A stretch of DNA of 64,000 nt from Paracoccus aminovorans (GTDB taxonomy: Bacteria > Pseudomonadota > Alphaproteobacteria > Rhodobacterales > Rhodobacteraceae), in contig NZ_LN832559.1 in assembly GCF_900005615.1 (NCBI RefSeq), positions 1,022,837-1,086,836 of the forward strand. Reading direction: 5' to 3'. Within the stretch, counting starts at the first letter, position 1; every line of letters begins with the position of its first letter. The notes under the pieces were generated by a model. That model worked only from the letters and a program-made list of their open reading frames with translations, was not told the origin of the DNA and made no database searches. A program made the position numbers and the translations under genes. This document shows positions 33,680 through 44,452 of this stretch, in pieces.

Positions 33680-35220
33680 GGGTCTGGGTTCCTTTGGACG
33701 CGGCCGCGAAGGCTTTGGGCGCCGACGCGGTGGCCGAGGCGCTGGCGCGCGATTTCACCGTCACCCGCAACGGCACCCGCGGCATGGTCTGGCTTGAGCC
33801 TCTGGTCGAGGTCGAGCGCGACGGCGTGCGTTACGGTTACGGCCCGGTCGAGCCGGGCGACGTGGCCGGGCTGGTCGAGGCGATCCGCAGCCGCGCCGAT
33901 CATCCGCTGGCCTTGGGGCCGGTCGAGGAACTGCCCTGGATGAAGGGGCAGATGCGGCTGACCTTTGCCCGCGTCGGCGTCATCGACCCGTTCTCGGTCG
34001 AGGAATACGAGGCGCATGGCGGTTTGGCCGGTTTGCGCCGCGCCATCGAGATGGGTCCCGAGAAGATCGTCGAGGAAGTCACCGAATCGGGCCTGCGCGG
34101 CCGCGGCGGCGCCGGTTTTCCGACCGGCATCAAGTGGAAGACGGTGGCGGGCGCCAAGGCCGTGCGCAAATACATCGTCTGCAACGCCGACGAGGGCGAC
34201 TCGGGCAGTTTCGCCGACCGCATGCTGATGGAAGGCGATCCGCTGACCCTGATCGAGGGCATGGCCATCGCCGGCATCGGCGTCGGCGCCGTGCAGGGCT
34301 ATGTCTATATCCGCAGCGAATATCCCGATTCGATCCGCAACATGGAGATCGCGATCGAGCGTGCGCGGCGGGCCGGCATCCTGGGCGATTCCGTTCTGGG
34401 CTCGGGCCATGCCTATGACATGGAGGTGCGGACCGGTGCCGGCGCCTATGTCTGCGGCGAGGAAACCAGCCTGCTGAACAGCCTGGAGGGCAAGCGCGGG
34501 GTGGTGCGCGCCAAGCCGCCGATCCCGGCGCTGGAGGGTTTCCTGGGCCGGCCGACGGTGGTGAACAACGTGATCTCGCTGGCTTCGGTGCCGTGGATCC
34601 TGACCCATGGCGGCGCGGAGTATGCCAAGCTCGGCATCGGCCGCTCCAAGGGCACGATCCCGATCCAGATCGCCGGGAACGTGAAATACGGCGGGCTCTA
34701 CGAAGCTGCCTTCGGCATGAGCCTGCGCGAGATCATCGAGGACATCGGCGGCGGCACCGCCTCGGGCCGGCCGGTCAAGGCGGCGCAGGTCGGCGGGCCG
34801 CTGGGCGCCTATGTGCCGCATTGGAACTTCGACGTGCCCTTCGGCTACGAGGAGCTGGGCAACAAGGACGCGCTTCTGGGCCATGCCGGCATCACCGTCT
34901 TTGACGACACCGCCGACATGCTGAAGCTGGCGCGCTTCGCCATGGAGTTCTGCGCCGTCGAAAGCTGCGGCAAGTGCACGCCCTGCCGCATCGGTTCGAT
35001 CCGGGGCGTCGAGACCATCGACCGTATCGCCGCCGGCGACGACGCGGATGGCATCCCCATCCTGAAGGACCTGTGCAACACCATGAAATGGGGCTCGCTT
35101 TGCGCGCTGGGGGGCTTTGCGCCCTTCCCGGTGATGTCGGCGCTGACCCATTTCCCTGACGATTTCAGCGGGCGCGGCGACCAGCGCCCCGGCACTAAAT
35201 ATCGGGAGGCCGCAGAATGA
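33676..35220 (+). CDS. fdsB: NAD-dependent formate dehydrogenase beta subunit (NuoF-like)
   Basis: A 514-residue FMN/NAD-binding subunit. Residues 1-120 include a short NuoE-like N-terminal domain, then the FMN/NADH fold with GLRGRGGAGFPTGIKW, YIVCNADEGDSGSFAD and VNNVISLASVPWI, and a C-terminal [4Fe-4S] site ESCGKCTPCRIG. It overlaps fdsG and fdsA by four bases each. The ATG at 33676 is chosen because the frame upstream of it overlaps fdsG and is not coding. Confidence 0.95.
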   Translation: MRVWVPLDAAAKALGADAVAEALARDFTVTRNGTRGMVWLEPLVEVERDGVRYGYGPVEPGDVAGLVEAIRSRADHPLALGPVEELPWMKGQMRLTFARVGVIDPFSVEEYEAHGGLAGLRRAIEMGPEKIVEEVTESGLRGRGGAGFPTGIKWKTVAGAKAVRKYIVCNADEGDSGSFADRMLMEGDPLTLIEGMAIAGIGVGAVQGYVYIRSEYPDSIRNMEIAIERARRAGILGDSVLGSGHAYDMEVRTGAGAYVCGEETSLLNSLEGKRGVVRAKPPIPALEGFLGRPTVVNNVISLASVPWILTHGGAEYAKLGIGRSKGTIPIQIAGNVKYGGLYEAAFGMSLREIIEDIGGGTASGRPVKAAQVGGPLGAYVPHWNFDVPFGYEELGNKDALLGHAGITVFDDTADMLKLARFAMEFCAVESCGKCTPCRIGSIRGVETIDRIAAGDDADGIPILKDLCNTMKWGSLCALGGFAPFPVMSALTHFPDDFSGRGDQRPGTKYREAAE

Positions 35221-38096
35221 AAGACTTCATCATCCCCGACCGCGACATGGGAACCCCCGCGGTCAAGTCCGACGTGACCGTGAACCTGCTGGTGGACGGC
35301 ATCCCGGTCAGCGTGCCGGCCGGCACCAGCGTCATGCGCGCCGCCGCCGTGGCCGGGATCTCGGTGCCGAAGCTTTGCGCCACCGACCACGTCAGCGCCT
35401 TCGGGTCCTGCCGGCTGTGCGTCGTGCAGATCGAGGGCATGCGCGGCACCCCCGCCTCCTGCACCACCCCGGTCTTCGAGGGCATGGTGGTCCATACCCA
35501 GACCGAGGAAGTGGCGCAGATCCGCAAGGGGGTGATGGAGCTTTACATCTCGGACCACCCGCTGGACTGCCTGACCTGCGCCGCCAACGGCGATTGCGAA
35601 TTGCAGGACATGGCCGGCGCCGTCGGCCTGCGCGAGGTGCGCTTCGATCCGGGCGCGAACCATTTCGCCAAGCGCACGGCCGAGGGGCCGAACCCGGAAT
35701 ACCGGCCCAAGGACCAGTCGAACCCCTATTTCACCTTCGACCCGGCGAAATGCATCGTCTGCTCGCGCTGCGTGCGGGCCTGCGAAGAGGTGCAGGGCAC
35801 CTTCGCCCTGACCATCGAGAGCCGTGGCTTCGACAGCCGGGTTTCGGCGGGCCTGGCCTCGGACAGCTTCCTCAGCTCGGATTGCGTCAGCTGCGGCGCC
35901 TGCGTGCAGGTCTGCCCGACCGCGACGCTGATCGAGAACAAGGTGATCGAGATCGGCACCCCCGAGCATATTGTCAAGACCACCTGCGCCTATTGCGGCG
36001 TCGGCTGCTCCTTCGACGTGCATATGCGCGGCGAGGAAGTGGTGCGCATGGTGCCCTCCAAGGACGGCAAGGCGAACCACGGCCACAGCTGCGTCAAGGG
36101 CCGCTTCGCCTGGGGCTATGCCACGCACCAGGAACGCAAGCTGGAGCCGATGATCCGCGAGAAGATCACCGATCCCTGGCAGGTGGTCAGCTGGGACGAG
36201 GCGCTGGACTTTGCCGCCAACCGGCTGCGCGCCACCCAGGCCGATCACGGGCGCGATTCCATCGGCGTCATCACCTCGTCGCGCTGCACCAACGAGGAAA
36301 CCTATCTGGTGCAGAAGCTGGCGCGGGCGGTGTTCCACAACAACAACACCGACACCTGCGCCCGGGTCTGCCATTCGCCGACCGGCTATGGGCTGAAGAC
36401 CGCCTTCGGCACCTCGGCCGGCACGCATGACTTCGATTCGGTCGATGACACCGACCTGGCGCTGGTCATCGGCGCCAACCCGACCGACGCGCATCCGGTC
36501 TTCGGTTCGCGGCTGCGCAAGCGGCTGCGCGAGGGGGCGTCGCTGATCGTCGTCGACCCGCGCGAGATCGACCTGCTGAAGACCCCGCATATGGGCGACA
36601 GCCTGCACCTGCCGCTGCGCCCGGGCACCAACGTCGCCGTGGTCACCGCGCTGGCGCATGTGATCGTGGCCGAGAAGCTTTACGACGAGGCCTTCATCCG
36701 CGAGCGCTGCGACTGGGACGAATTCCTGGACTATGCGGAATTCGTGCTGGACCCCAAACATTCGCCGGAAGAGGTCGAGAAGCTCAGCAAGGTTCCGGCC
36801 GATCTGATCCGCCGCGCTGCACGCGCCTATGCCGCCGCGCCCCGCGCCAGCATCTATTACGGGCTGGGCGTGACCGAACATTCGCAGGGCTCGACCACGG
36901 TCATGGCCATCGCCAACCTGGCGATGATGTGCGGCAATATCGGCAAGCCCGGCACCGGCGTGAACCCGCTGCGCGGCCAGAACAACGTCCAGGGCTCCTG
37001 CGACATGGGCTCGTTCCCGAACGAATACCCGGGCTATCGTCATGTCTCGGACCCCGAGGCGCGGGCGATCTATGAAAAGGTCTGGGGGGTGGAACTTTCG
37101 CCCGAACCGGGCCTGCGCATCCCGAACATGTTTGACGAGGCGCTGGCCGGCCGCTTCCGCGGTCTCTACTGCCAGGGCGAGGACATCGTGCAGTCCGACC
37201 CCGACACCCGCCATGTCACCAGCGCGCTGTCGGCCATGGACATCGTCATCGTCCACGACCTGTTCCTGAACGAGACCGCCAACTACGCCCATGTCTTCCT
37301 GCCGGGCTCTTCCTTCCTGGAAAAGGACGGCACCTTCACCAATGCCGAGCGCCGCATCAACCTGGTGAACCGGGCGATGACGCCGAAGAACGGCTACGAG
37401 GACTGGGAAATCACCCAGATGCTGGCCAACCGCATGGGCGGCAACTGGAGCTATCGGCACCCGCGCGAGATCATGGCCGAGATCGCCCTGACCACGCCCA
37501 GCTTCGCCGGCGTCTCGTTCGAGCTGCTCGAACGCGAGGGTTCGGTGCAATGGCCCTGCAACGAAAAGGCGCCGCTGGGCACGCCGGTGATGCATATCGA
37601 CGGCTTCGTGCGCGGCAAGGGCAAGTTCATCCACACCGAATATGTCGCCACCGAGGAACGCACCGGCGCCCGCTTCCCGCTGCTGCTGACCACCGGGCGG
37701 ATCCTGTCGCAATACAACGTGGGCGCGCAAACCCGGCGCACCGACAACGTCGCCTGGCACCCCGAGGATATCCTGGAGATCCATCCCTCGGATGCCGAAA
37801 ACCGCGGCGTGCGCGAGGGCGACTGGGTGCGGGTGGCCTCGCGCTCGGGCGATACCAGTTTGCGCGCGCATATCACCGAACGGGTGGCGCCGGGGGTGGT
37901 CTATACCACCTTCCACCACCCGACGACGCAAGCCAACGTGGTGACCACCGACAATTCCGACTGGGCGACCAACTGTCCGGAATTCAAGGTGACGGCCGTG
38001 CAGGTCAGCCCCTCGAACGGCCCGTCGGATTGGCAGGAGGAGTATCGCACCCACTCCGAACTGTCGCGCCGCATCCTGCCGCACGCCGCCGAGTGA
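35217..38096 (+). CDS. fdsA: NAD-dependent formate dehydrogenase alpha (catalytic) subunit
   Basis: A 959-residue molybdenum bis-MGD enzyme oxidising formate to CO2. Clusters in order: [2Fe-2S] (Cys54, 65, 68, 82), His-ligated [4Fe-4S] (His114, Cys118, 121, 127), two [4Fe-4S] sets (Cys179-189 and Cys223-233), then the cluster of the catalytic domain (Cys257, 260, 264, 292). The molybdenum ligand is Cys385 with His386 in ARVCHSPTGYG. It is not a selenocysteine enzyme. It begins inside the end of fdsB. Confidence 0.96.
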   Translation: MKDFIIPDRDMGTPAVKSDVTVNLLVDGIPVSVPAGTSVMRAAAVAGISVPKLCATDHVSAFGSCRLCVVQIEGMRGTPASCTTPVFEGMVVHTQTEEVAQIRKGVMELYISDHPLDCLTCAANGDCELQDMAGAVGLREVRFDPGANHFAKRTAEGPNPEYRPKDQSNPYFTFDPAKCIVCSRCVRACEEVQGTFALTIESRGFDSRVSAGLASDSFLSSDCVSCGACVQVCPTATLIENKVIEIGTPEHIVKTTCAYCGVGCSFDVHMRGEEVVRMVPSKDGKANHGHSCVKGRFAWGYATHQERKLEPMIREKITDPWQVVSWDEALDFAANRLRATQADHGRDSIGVITSSRCTNEETYLVQKLARAVFHNNNTDTCARVCHSPTGYGLKTAFGTSAGTHDFDSVDDTDLALVIGANPTDAHPVFGSRLRKRLREGASLIVVDPREIDLLKTPHMGDSLHLPLRPGTNVAVVTALAHVIVAEKLYDEAFIRERCDWDEFLDYAEFVLDPKHSPEEVEKLSKVPADLIRRAARAYAAAPRASIYYGLGVTEHSQGSTTVMAIANLAMMCGNIGKPGTGVNPLRGQNNVQGSCDMGSFPNEYPGYRHVSDPEARAIYEKVWGVELSPEPGLRIPNMFDEALAGRFRGLYCQGEDIVQSDPDTRHVTSALSAMDIVIVHDLFLNETANYAHVFLPGSSFLEKDGTFTNAERRINLVNRAMTPKNGYEDWEITQMLANRMGGNWSYRHPREIMAEIALTTPSFAGVSFELLEREGSVQWPCNEKAPLGTPVMHIDGFVRGKGKFIHTEYVATEERTGARFPLLLTTGRILSQYNVGAQTRRTDNVAWHPEDILEIHPSDAENRGVREGDWVRVASRSGDTSLRAHITERVAPGVVYTTFHHPTTQANVVTTDNSDWATNCPEFKVTAVQVSPSNGPSDWQEEYRTHSELSRRILPHAAE

Positions 38097-38100
38097 GGCC

Positions 38101-38904
38101 ATGCGCGACGGCAGGACCGGCGTGATGCGCTGGCAGGACGGGACGTGGCAGCACGTGGCGCCCGCGCCTGCGCCGCAGGAAATGCCGGTCGCCATCGTCA
38201 TCGACGGCATGTCCCAGGCCGTGCTGATGGCGACGCCGCACGACCTGCGCGACTTCGCCCTGGGCTTCGCGCTGACCGAAGGGCTGATCGCCGCCCCCGA
38301 GGATATCGAGGGTTTCGAGGAGGCCGAGGTCGAAGCCGGCGGTTTCGCGGCGCGCGAGGCGCGGCTTTGGCTGCGTCCCGGCCTTGCCGCCGGTCTGGCC
38401 GAGCGTCGGCGCTCGATGGTCGGCCCGGTCGGCTGCGGGCTTTGCGGCGTGGACAGCATCGCCGCCGCGCTGCCGCAGGTCGTCGCGGTCGCCTCCGAAT
38501 GGACCATGCCGCCCGCCGATGTGGGCCGGGCCATGGCCGCTCTGGCTGCCGGCCAGCACCTGCGCCGCGACACGCCCGCGATCCACGGCGCCGCCTTCTG
38601 GGACGGCGGCGCGGCGCTGGTGCGCGAGGATGTCGGCCGGCACAATGCGCTGGACAAGCTTGCCGGGGCGCTGTCGGCGCAGGGCCGCGACGCCGGGCAG
38701 GGCGCCATCGTCATGTCCTCGCGCCTGTCCGTCGACCTGGTGCAGAAATGCGCCCGCATCGGCGCCCCGGTGCTGATCGGCGCCTCGGCCCCGACCGGCC
38801 TGGCGCTGCAATGGGCCGCGCGCGCCGGCATCACCCTGATCGCCCGCGCGCGCGGCGACAGTTTCGACCTTTACACCCACCCACGTCGCATCGCCGGAAC
38901 CTGA
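38101..38904 (+). CDS. fdhD: formate dehydrogenase accessory sulfurtransferase FdhD (FdsC)
   Basis: A 267-residue chaperone that delivers sulfur from IscS to the Mo cofactor of FdsA. The reactive CXXC is in GPVGCGLCGVDS, with REDVGRHNALDKL and SRLSVDLVQKCARIG as further FdhD blocks. It starts four bases after the fdsA stop, the normal fdsC position. The N-terminus MRDGRTGVMRW is short and unconserved. Confidence 0.93.
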   Translation: MRDGRTGVMRWQDGTWQHVAPAPAPQEMPVAIVIDGMSQAVLMATPHDLRDFALGFALTEGLIAAPEDIEGFEEAEVEAGGFAAREARLWLRPGLAAGLAERRRSMVGPVGCGLCGVDSIAAALPQVVAVASEWTMPPADVGRAMAALAAGQHLRRDTPAIHGAAFWDGGAALVREDVGRHNALDKLAGALSAQGRDAGQGAIVMSSRLSVDLVQKCARIGAPVLIGASAPTGLALQWAARAGITLIARARGDSFDLYTHPRRIAGT

Positions 38905-38906
38905 AC

Positions 38907-39131
38907 ATGCATTACGACACGATGAAGCTGATCCACATGGCCAAGCAGATGGCCGATTTCTTTCGCAACCAGCCCGACCGGCCGGCGGCCGAGGCGGTGG
39001 CGGCCCATATCAACGACAACTGGTCGCCGCAGATGCGCAGCGATTTCGTGGCCCTGATCCGCTCGGGCGCCGAGGCGGACCCCATCGTGCGCGACGCCGC
39101 CGACCTGGTGCGGCTGACCGCGGCCGCCTGA
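38907..39131 (+). CDS. fdsD: formate dehydrogenase delta subunit
   Basis: A 74-residue FdsD protein. Conserved features are KLIHMAKQMADFFRNQP at the start and AAHINDNWSPQMRSDF in the middle. FdsD is required for cofactor insertion or stability of the Fds complex. It begins two bases after fdhD and ends the operon; no clear T-tailed terminator is seen before rnr. Confidence 0.9.
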   Translation: MHYDTMKLIHMAKQMADFFRNQPDRPAAEAVAAHINDNWSPQMRSDFVALIRSGAEADPIVRDAADLVRLTAAA

Positions 39132-39234
39132 CGCTGCTGCAGGGGCGCGCGGCTGCCGCGGGCGGCGCGGGCTTCTGCCCAAGGCCGGCGTTTTGCCCCT
39201 GCCTTGCGTCCGGGCGCCGTGCTAGCGTGGCGCC

Positions 39235-41496
39235 ATGTCACAGCTTCCTTCCCGACAAGAGATTCTCGACTGGGTCAACGCCCATCCCGATGCCACCGCC
39301 AAGCGCGACATCGCCAAGGCTTTCGGCATCAAGGGCGCCGCCCGGATCGAGCTGAAACGCCTTCTCAAGGAACTGGAGGGCGAGGGCCTGCTGGAACGCC
39401 GGCGCCGCCATTACCACGATGCCGAGCGGCTGCCGCCGGTGACGGTGCTGCAGCTGCTGCCGCCCGACCGCGACGGCGACGTCTTTGCCCGCCCGCTGGA
39501 GTGGCAGGGCGAGGCGCCGATGCCGCGCATCCTCTACGCGGCGCTGAAATCCGATCCGGCCCTGGGCCCGGGCGAGCGCATCCTGGCCCGGCTGATCGAG
39601 ACCCGGGGCGAGGATCACGACTATCAGGCCCGGCTGATCCGCCGCATCGGCACCGTCAGCCACAAGATCGTCGGCATCTATCGCGCCAGCACCGGCGGGC
39701 CCGAGGCCGGCGGCCGCATCCTGCCCATCGACAAGGGCCAGGACAAGGAATGGCAGGTGCCCGCCCGCGAGGCGCATGGCGCCCAGAACGGCGAGTTGGT
39801 CGAGGCTGAACAGATCGGCCCGCGCGGCCGCATCGGCCTGCCCGTGGCCCGGGTGGTCGAGCGGCTGGGCGATCCCTCGGCGCCCCGGGCGGTCAGCCTG
39901 ATCGCCATCCACCAGCACGGCATCCCCGACGATTTCCCCGACGACGCCATGGCCGAGGCCGATGCGGCCCGACCGGCGGCCCCGGCGGGGCGCGAGGACC
40001 TGCGCCACCTGCCGCTGGTGACCATCGACCCCTCGGACGCCCGCGACCGCGACGATGCGGTGGCGGCGGCGATCCTCGACGACGGCGGCGCCGAGATCTG
40101 GGTCGCCATCGCCGATGTCGCCCATTACGTCCGCCCCGGCTCGGCCCTGGACCGCGAGGCGCGGCGGCGCGGCAATTCCACCTATTTCCCCGACCGCGTG
40201 GTGCCGATGCTGCCGGACATCCTGTCCGGCGACCTCTGTTCGCTGCACCAGGGCGTGGACCGGCCGGTGATCGCGGTCAGGATGCGGCTGGACGCCCAGG
40301 GCAACAAGACCGGGCACAGCTTCCACCGCGCCATGATCCATTCCGCCGCCAGCCTGGCCTATGAACAGGCCCAGGCCGCCGCGGACGGCAATCCCGACGA
40401 CCAGACCGCGCCCCTGGTCGAAAGCGTGATCAAGCCGCTCTGGCACGCCTACGGCCTGCTGAAATCCGCCCGCGACCGCCGCCAGCCGCTGGAGCTGGAC
40501 CTGCCCGAGCGCCGGATCGTGCTGACCCCCGACGGCAGGGTGAAATCGGTCAATTTCCGCGAACGCTTCGACGCCCACCGGCTGATCGAGGAATTCATGG
40601 TGCTGGCCAATGTCGCCGCCGCCGAGGAACTGGAACGCCTGCGCCGGCCGCTGCTCTATCGCGTGCACGAAGAGCCGACGGTCGAAAAGCTGGATGCGCT
40701 GCGCGAGGTGGCCGAGGCCTCGGGCTTTACCCTGGCCAAGGGGCAGGTGCTGCAGACCCGGCACCTGAACCGGCTGCTGGAACAGGCGGTCGGCTCGGAG
40801 TTCGACGAGTTGATCAACATGACCGCGCTGCGGTCGATGCAGCAGGCCTATTACAACCCCGAGAATTTCGGCCATTTCGGGCTGGCGCTGCGTTCCTATG
40901 CGCATTTCACCTCGCCGATCCGGCGCTATTCCGACCTGATCGTGCATCGCGCGCTGATCCTGGGCCACAAATGGGGCAAGGACGGGCTGTCGGACTGGGA
41001 CATCGAGAACCTGTCCGAGACTGCGAAGCAAGTCTCCGAGACCGAGCGCCGCTCGATGGCGGCCGAGCGCGACACCACCGACCGCTACCTGGCCGCCTAT
41101 CTGGCCGACCGGGTGGGGGCCGAGTTCAGCGGCCGCATCTCGGGCGTGCAGAAATTCGGCGCCTTCGTGCGCCTGGACGAGACCGGCGCCGACGGCCTGC
41201 TGCCGATCCGCGAGATCGGCCGCGAGTATTTCCACTACGACCCCGCGGCGCAGGTGCTGATGGGCGCCGAGACCGGGATCGAGATCGGCATCGGTCAGCG
41301 CGTCACCGTGCGCCTGTCCGAGGCGGTGCCGCTGACCGGCGGGCTGCTGCTGGAACTGCTGGAGCTCGAAGGCCGGCCGCTGCCGCAGGGCGACGGGCGC
41401 GGGCGCGGCAAGGGTCCGATGCGCAAGCGCGCGACCCAGGCCCGGCTGGCCGAGGTCAAGCGTGCCCGCAAGCGCAAGCGCCTGCGCCAGAAATAG
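39235..41496 (+). CDS. rnr: ribonuclease R
   Basis: A 753-residue 3'-5' exoribonuclease of the RNB family. An N-terminal winged-helix region (SRQEILDWVNAHP) and cold-shock domains precede the RNB domain from about residue 250, whose catalytic acidic loop is VTIDPSDARDRDDAVAA. Further motifs are RRGNSTYFPDRVVPMLP and HFTSPIRRYSDLIVHR. The S1 domain (GRISGVQKFGAFVRLDETGADG) and a basic Lys/Arg tail end the protein. The DUF2585 gene follows after 10 bp. Confidence 0.95.
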   Translation: MSQLPSRQEILDWVNAHPDATAKRDIAKAFGIKGAARIELKRLLKELEGEGLLERRRRHYHDAERLPPVTVLQLLPPDRDGDVFARPLEWQGEAPMPRILYAALKSDPALGPGERILARLIETRGEDHDYQARLIRRIGTVSHKIVGIYRASTGGPEAGGRILPIDKGQDKEWQVPAREAHGAQNGELVEAEQIGPRGRIGLPVARVVERLGDPSAPRAVSLIAIHQHGIPDDFPDDAMAEADAARPAAPAGREDLRHLPLVTIDPSDARDRDDAVAAAILDDGGAEIWVAIADVAHYVRPGSALDREARRRGNSTYFPDRVVPMLPDILSGDLCSLHQGVDRPVIAVRMRLDAQGNKTGHSFHRAMIHSAASLAYEQAQAAADGNPDDQTAPLVESVIKPLWHAYGLLKSARDRRQPLELDLPERRIVLTPDGRVKSVNFRERFDAHRLIEEFMVLANVAAAEELERLRRPLLYRVHEEPTVEKLDALREVAEASGFTLAKGQVLQTRHLNRLLEQAVGSEFDELINMTALRSMQQAYYNPENFGHFGLALRSYAHFTSPIRRYSDLIVHRALILGHKWGKDGLSDWDIENLSETAKQVSETERRSMAAERDTTDRYLAAYLADRVGAEFSGRISGVQKFGAFVRLDETGADGLLPIREIGREYFHYDPAAQVLMGAETGIEIGIGQRVTVRLSEAVPLTGGLLLELLELEGRPLPQGDGRGRGKGPMRKRATQARLAEVKRARKRKRLRQK

Positions 41497-41506
41497 GACC
41501 GCCGCG

Positions 41507-42079
41507 ATGCCGAACCCCGGGATGCGTCGGTTGCTGCCCTATGCGCTGACGGCGCTGATCGTGATCCTGGCCGCGGCCCGGCTGCTGTGGATCGACCGCG
41601 AGCCGATCTGCAAATGCGGCCATATCAAGCTCTGGCACGGCCAGACCATGAGCGCCGAGAACTCGCAGCACATCGCCGACTGGTACACGCCCTCGCATCT
41701 CATCCACGGTCTGCTGTTCTACGCGGCGCTCTGGCTGGTCGCGCGGCGCCTTTCCTTCGGCTGGCGTCTGGCCATCGCCACCCTGGTCGAATCGCTTTGG
41801 GAAATCGTCGAAAACTCCGACGCCATCATCGAGCGTTACCGCGCCGTGACCATCTCGCTCGACTATTATGGCGACAGCGTGCTGAATTCGGTCAGCGACA
41901 TCCTGGCGATGATCCTGGGCTTCGCCCTGGCCAGCCGCCTGCCGGTCTGGGCCTCGATCATCCTCGCCCTGGGGTTCGAAATCCTGACCACCTGGCTGAT
42001 CCGCGATGGGCTGGCGCTGAACGTGCTGATGCTGATCTGGCCGCTGCAAGCCGTCCGCGACTGGCAAGCCGCGCTATGA
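41507..42079 (+). CDS. DUF2585 family membrane protein
   Basis: A 190-residue integral membrane protein with about five hydrophobic segments. DUF2585 features are CKCGHIKLWHG after the first helix, SAENSQHIADWYTPSHLIHG, and WEIVENSDAIIERYR with DSVLNSVSDILAM. The conserved His, Asp and Glu residues suggest a membrane enzyme or metal site, but no function is known. The ATG at 41507, 10 bp after rnr, is used; an upstream in-frame ATG lies inside rnr. Confidence 0.85.
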   Translation: MPNPGMRRLLPYALTALIVILAAARLLWIDREPICKCGHIKLWHGQTMSAENSQHIADWYTPSHLIHGLLFYAALWLVARRLSFGWRLAIATLVESLWEIVENSDAIIERYRAVTISLDYYGDSVLNSVSDILAMILGFALASRLPVWASIILALGFEILTTWLIRDGLALNVLMLIWPLQAVRDWQAAL

Positions 42080-42082
42080 AAG

Positions 42083-42115
42083 ACGGGCGGCCCGCAGACC
42101 GCCCGTACTTCTTTG
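42083..42115 (+). terminator. Rho-independent terminator after the DUF2585 gene
   Basis: ACGGGCGG / CCGCCCGT forms an 8-bp stem with an 8-nt loop, followed by the T-rich acttctttgttct, immediately after the DUF2585 stop. Confidence 0.75.
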
Positions 42116-42156
42116 TTCTGGAAATACTCCGGGGGAGCCCCGCAGGGGCGGGGGCA
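42110..42156 (-). terminator. hairpin plus GTATTT-family element after pckA
   Basis: On the minus strand CGGGGGC / GCCCCCG (loop TCT, 42139-42155) comes 15 bp after the pckA stop and is followed by CCGGAGTATTTCCAGAACA. The arrangement copies the one after purS and has the same gene-relative orientation. Confidence 0.6.
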
Positions 42157-42169
42157 GAGCCCCCGAAAA

Positions 42170-43768
<1,599 letters not shown>

Positions 43769-43863
43769 GACAAGTTCGCTCCTGCAAGATTGCGGCCGAC
43801 AACCGGCCGTTGCGCGTCCTATAACACGCCAAATTCCCGGCGAAAGCGCACTTATCGTCAAGT

Positions 43864-43908
43864 TTAGCGCTACCAGGACGGGTTAGCGCAATCAGCGGAT
43901 GTTAACGC
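43864..43908. promoter_or_regulatory. three TTARCGC direct repeats with 19-bp period
   Basis: TTAGCGC at 43864 and 43883 and TTAACGC at 43902 are spaced exactly 19 bp start to start, in the intergenic region between pckA and hprK. Spacing near two helical turns suggests a row of regulator sites facing the same side of the DNA. Confidence 0.5.
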
Positions 43909-43931
43909 AAACACAATTTTGGGGCATGGGC

Positions 43932-43961
43932 TTGACGATGCGTTTTCGACACAAGGATGAT
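43932..43961 (+). promoter_or_regulatory. possible promoter of hprK operon
   Basis: TTGACG and GATGAT are 18 bp apart, 57 bp before the hprK ATG and 24 bp downstream of the TTARCGC repeats. Confidence 0.35.
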
Positions 43962-44017
43962 AGCGCGGATCCACCGCCGGCGGGAGGGATTTCCGCTGCG
44001 AGAAGGGAAGGGCGAGG

Positions 44018-44446
44018 ATGATCCTGCATGCGTCCTGCGTCGCCCACCGGGGGCGGGGGCTGCTGATCCTTGGGGCCTCGGGCAGCGGCAAGTCGGCGCT
44101 GGCCTTCCAGATGATGGCCTTCGGCGCGATGCTGGTGGCCGACGACCGCACCCTCTTGCGCGACGAAGGCGGCCGGATCGTGGCCGATGCGCCCGAGGCG
44201 CTGCGCGGGCTGATCGAGGCGCGGGGCATCGGCATCCTGCGCGCCCGGGCCCATGGTCCGGTCGATCTGGCGCTGGCGGTGGACCTGGACCGGGCCGAGC
44301 CCGAACGGCTGCCGCCCGACCGCCGGCTTGATCTTTTCGACAGGGGCTTGCCCCTTGTCCTTGGCGCCGGCCGCGTTCATCTTGCGTCAATGCTGTTGCA
44401 ATATCTTGACGCCGGTCGCGCGGACACGGATTTGCACGAAAGGTGA
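44018..44446 (+). CDS. hprK: HPr kinase/phosphorylase, short alphaproteobacterial form
   Basis: A 142-residue HprK made only of the C-terminal kinase domain; the N-terminal domain of Bacillus-type HprK (about 300 residues) is missing, as is normal in alphaproteobacteria. The P-loop is GASGSGKSAL (residues 19-28), with MLVADDRTLL and the later RGIGILRARA loop. It phosphorylates HPr on serine; the HPr gene is in the same operon. The ATG has a GAGG-rich SD. Confidence 0.93.
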   Translation: MILHASCVAHRGRGLLILGASGSGKSALAFQMMAFGAMLVADDRTLLRDEGGRIVADAPEALRGLIEARGIGILRARAHGPVDLALAVDLDRAEPERLPPDRRLDLFDRGLPLVLGAGRVHLASMLLQYLDAGRADTDLHER

Positions 44447-44452
44447 GTCGGG

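Noticed and set aside
34845..38834. 1329-codon minus-strand open frame opposite fdsB-fdsA-fdhD
   Set aside because: It crosses three well-supported genes on the other strand and has the same low-complexity shadow composition.
43864..43908. Three equally spaced repeats as a CRISPR remnant
   Set aside because: Repeats are only 7 bp with 12-bp gaps, far below CRISPR sizes, and no cas gene is present.
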